Of a stretch of DNA of 64,000 nt, positions 63,613-64,000 are shown in pieces. Source of the stretch: Halostagnicola sp. A56 (GTDB lineage Archaea; Halobacteriota; Halobacteria; Halobacteriales; Natrialbaceae); the NCBI RefSeq assembly GCF_000691505.1, contig NZ_JMIP02000023.1, positions 71,098 through 135,097 on the forward strand, written 5' to 3'. Each line of letters starts with the position of its first letter. The first letter of the stretch is position 1. The translations under genes and the position numbers were made by a program. Below the pieces are notes generated by a model, which was given only the letters and a program-made list of their open reading frames with translations, did not search any database and was not told the origin of the DNA.

Positions 63613-64000
63613 TCACAGGGACATGAGCACAATAGCGAGCAGTGCAAACCCGATACCCGCCACTTTTCGAGCCGTGAGCGATTCCTCGAGGAAGACGATA
63701 CCGATGACGGAACTCAGGGCGATGAAGAGCCCGTAGATGGGGACGACGACGCTGACGGGGCCGAGCTCGAGCGCGCGGTAGTACGCCAGGAGGCCGACTG
63801 CCAGCGTGATTCCCCACCCGGCGATATAGGGCGTCTTCGGATGGTTCAGGTACGGCCGGACCGGAATTTCCCTGTAGACTAACACGCCGCCGACGAACAC
63901 GAGCATGACGAAGTTCGAGAGGAAGACGGCCATCGTGCTCGGGATCGACTCCATCGCTATTTTCATCACCGGCGCGACTAGGCTGTACGCGACGAACGCG
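63613..64000 (-). CDS. DMT/EamA-type transporter, partial (runs off right edge)
   Basis: About 129 residues visible, open at the window edge. AFVAYSLVAPVMKIAMESIP, STMAVFLSNFVMLVFVGGVL, then YIAGWGITLAVGLLAYYRAL and GPVSVVVPIYGLFIALSSVI, ending EESLTARKVAGIGFALLAIV. Four hydrophobic helices and the conserved G-P-V-S-V-V-V-P-I and E-x-L-T-x-x-K-x-x-G motifs identify one EamA (10TM/4TM drug-metabolite) unit. Only one EamA repeat seems to be encoded, so it may be a small half-size member. Substrate unknown. Confidence 0.75.
   Translation of the reverse strand, partial: AFVAYSLVAPVMKIAMESIPSTMAVFLSNFVMLVFVGGVLVYREIPVRPYLNHPKTPYIAGWGITLAVGLLAYYRALELGPVSVVVPIYGLFIALSSVIGIVFLEESLTARKVAGIGFALLAIVLMSL

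Noticed and set aside
1-64000. tRNA, rRNA or CRISPR array
   Set aside because: I looked for TTCGANNC arms, conserved rRNA text and regularly spaced repeats and recognised none. The repeat pairs found are dispersed, not arrayed.

Overview
The window is from a haloarchaeon, most likely the Natrialbaceae group. This rests on high GC, strongly acidic proteins, very frequent CTCGAG codon pairs, leaderless genes with a TATA element about 26 nt before the start codon, TFB, archaeal EF-2, an ISH3-type transposase, DUF7282/PGF-CTERM surface proteins and archaellum genes. I cannot name the species. Family names are from memory of protein families; no search was run.

Layout. 0-7.9 kb: an edge-truncated DUF1405 membrane protein, a HalOD1-like protein, an autoregulated-looking winged-helix gene with a disrupted partner, a GntP permease, and a split MgtE pair with a PhoU/TrkA-C companion. 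8-12.6 kb: serS and EF-2, then a DUF5781 gene cut by a TnpB-type remnant. 13.8-16.5 kb: a decayed HTH/MazF-like toxin module and an Orc1/Cdc6 gene. 16.7-31.9 kb: archaellum motor ATPase flaI fused in frame behind a TIR-like defence domain, a cheY stub, a frameshifted ISH3 transposase, a cut aldehyde dehydrogenase, the C-terminal half of replication factor C preceded by the C-terminal part of an intein, an acyl-CoA carboxylase, then flaCE, flaH and a second copy of the flaI 5' end. 32-36 kb: yjjX, small regulators, a HAD phosphatase and a two-gene RipA-like/SH3-like unit. 36-44 kb: fragments of a PLD-type helicase, a nucleotidyltransferase, HsdR, PEP synthase and a PIN protein between intact genes (GATase, IclR, PhzF). 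44-56.4 kb: mostly intact genes (carbamoyltransferase, ABC transporter, glmS, a DUF7282 surface protein, DUF357, tfb). 56.6-57.7 kb: three more fragments. 57.9-63 kb: the scpA-smc operon with a DUF7518-like gene. 63 kb to the edge: a five-hairpin array, a small membrane protein and a DMT transporter.

The dominant signal is rearrangement. About twenty genes are cut, and most keep promoter and 5' end but lose the 3' end. In several places two convergent 5' stubs are joined tail to tail (cheY with an unnamed gene, an MTLQV gene with L39e, UPF0058 with an oxidoreductase). Two long perfect repeats stand out: a 156-bp direct repeat covering the flaH/flaI junction (17323 and 31706) and an 80-bp inverted repeat (3241 and 57619). 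The order between the 156-bp copies is a circular permutation: excision at them would give a 14.4-kb circle with flaCE-flaH-flaI contiguous again.

The most interesting items are the TIR-FlaI fusion and its repeat, the RfcS half with a C-intein (decayed or trans-splicing), and the hairpin array at 63.1 kb. Many fragments are from defence or mobile functions (TIR, MazF-like, HsdR, PLD helicase, PIN, nucleotidyltransferase-HTH, TnpB), so the region looks like an eroded defence and mobile-element zone between core blocks. Assembly error must be excluded for the junctions. I recognised no tRNA, rRNA or CRISPR array, though I could not scan exhaustively.
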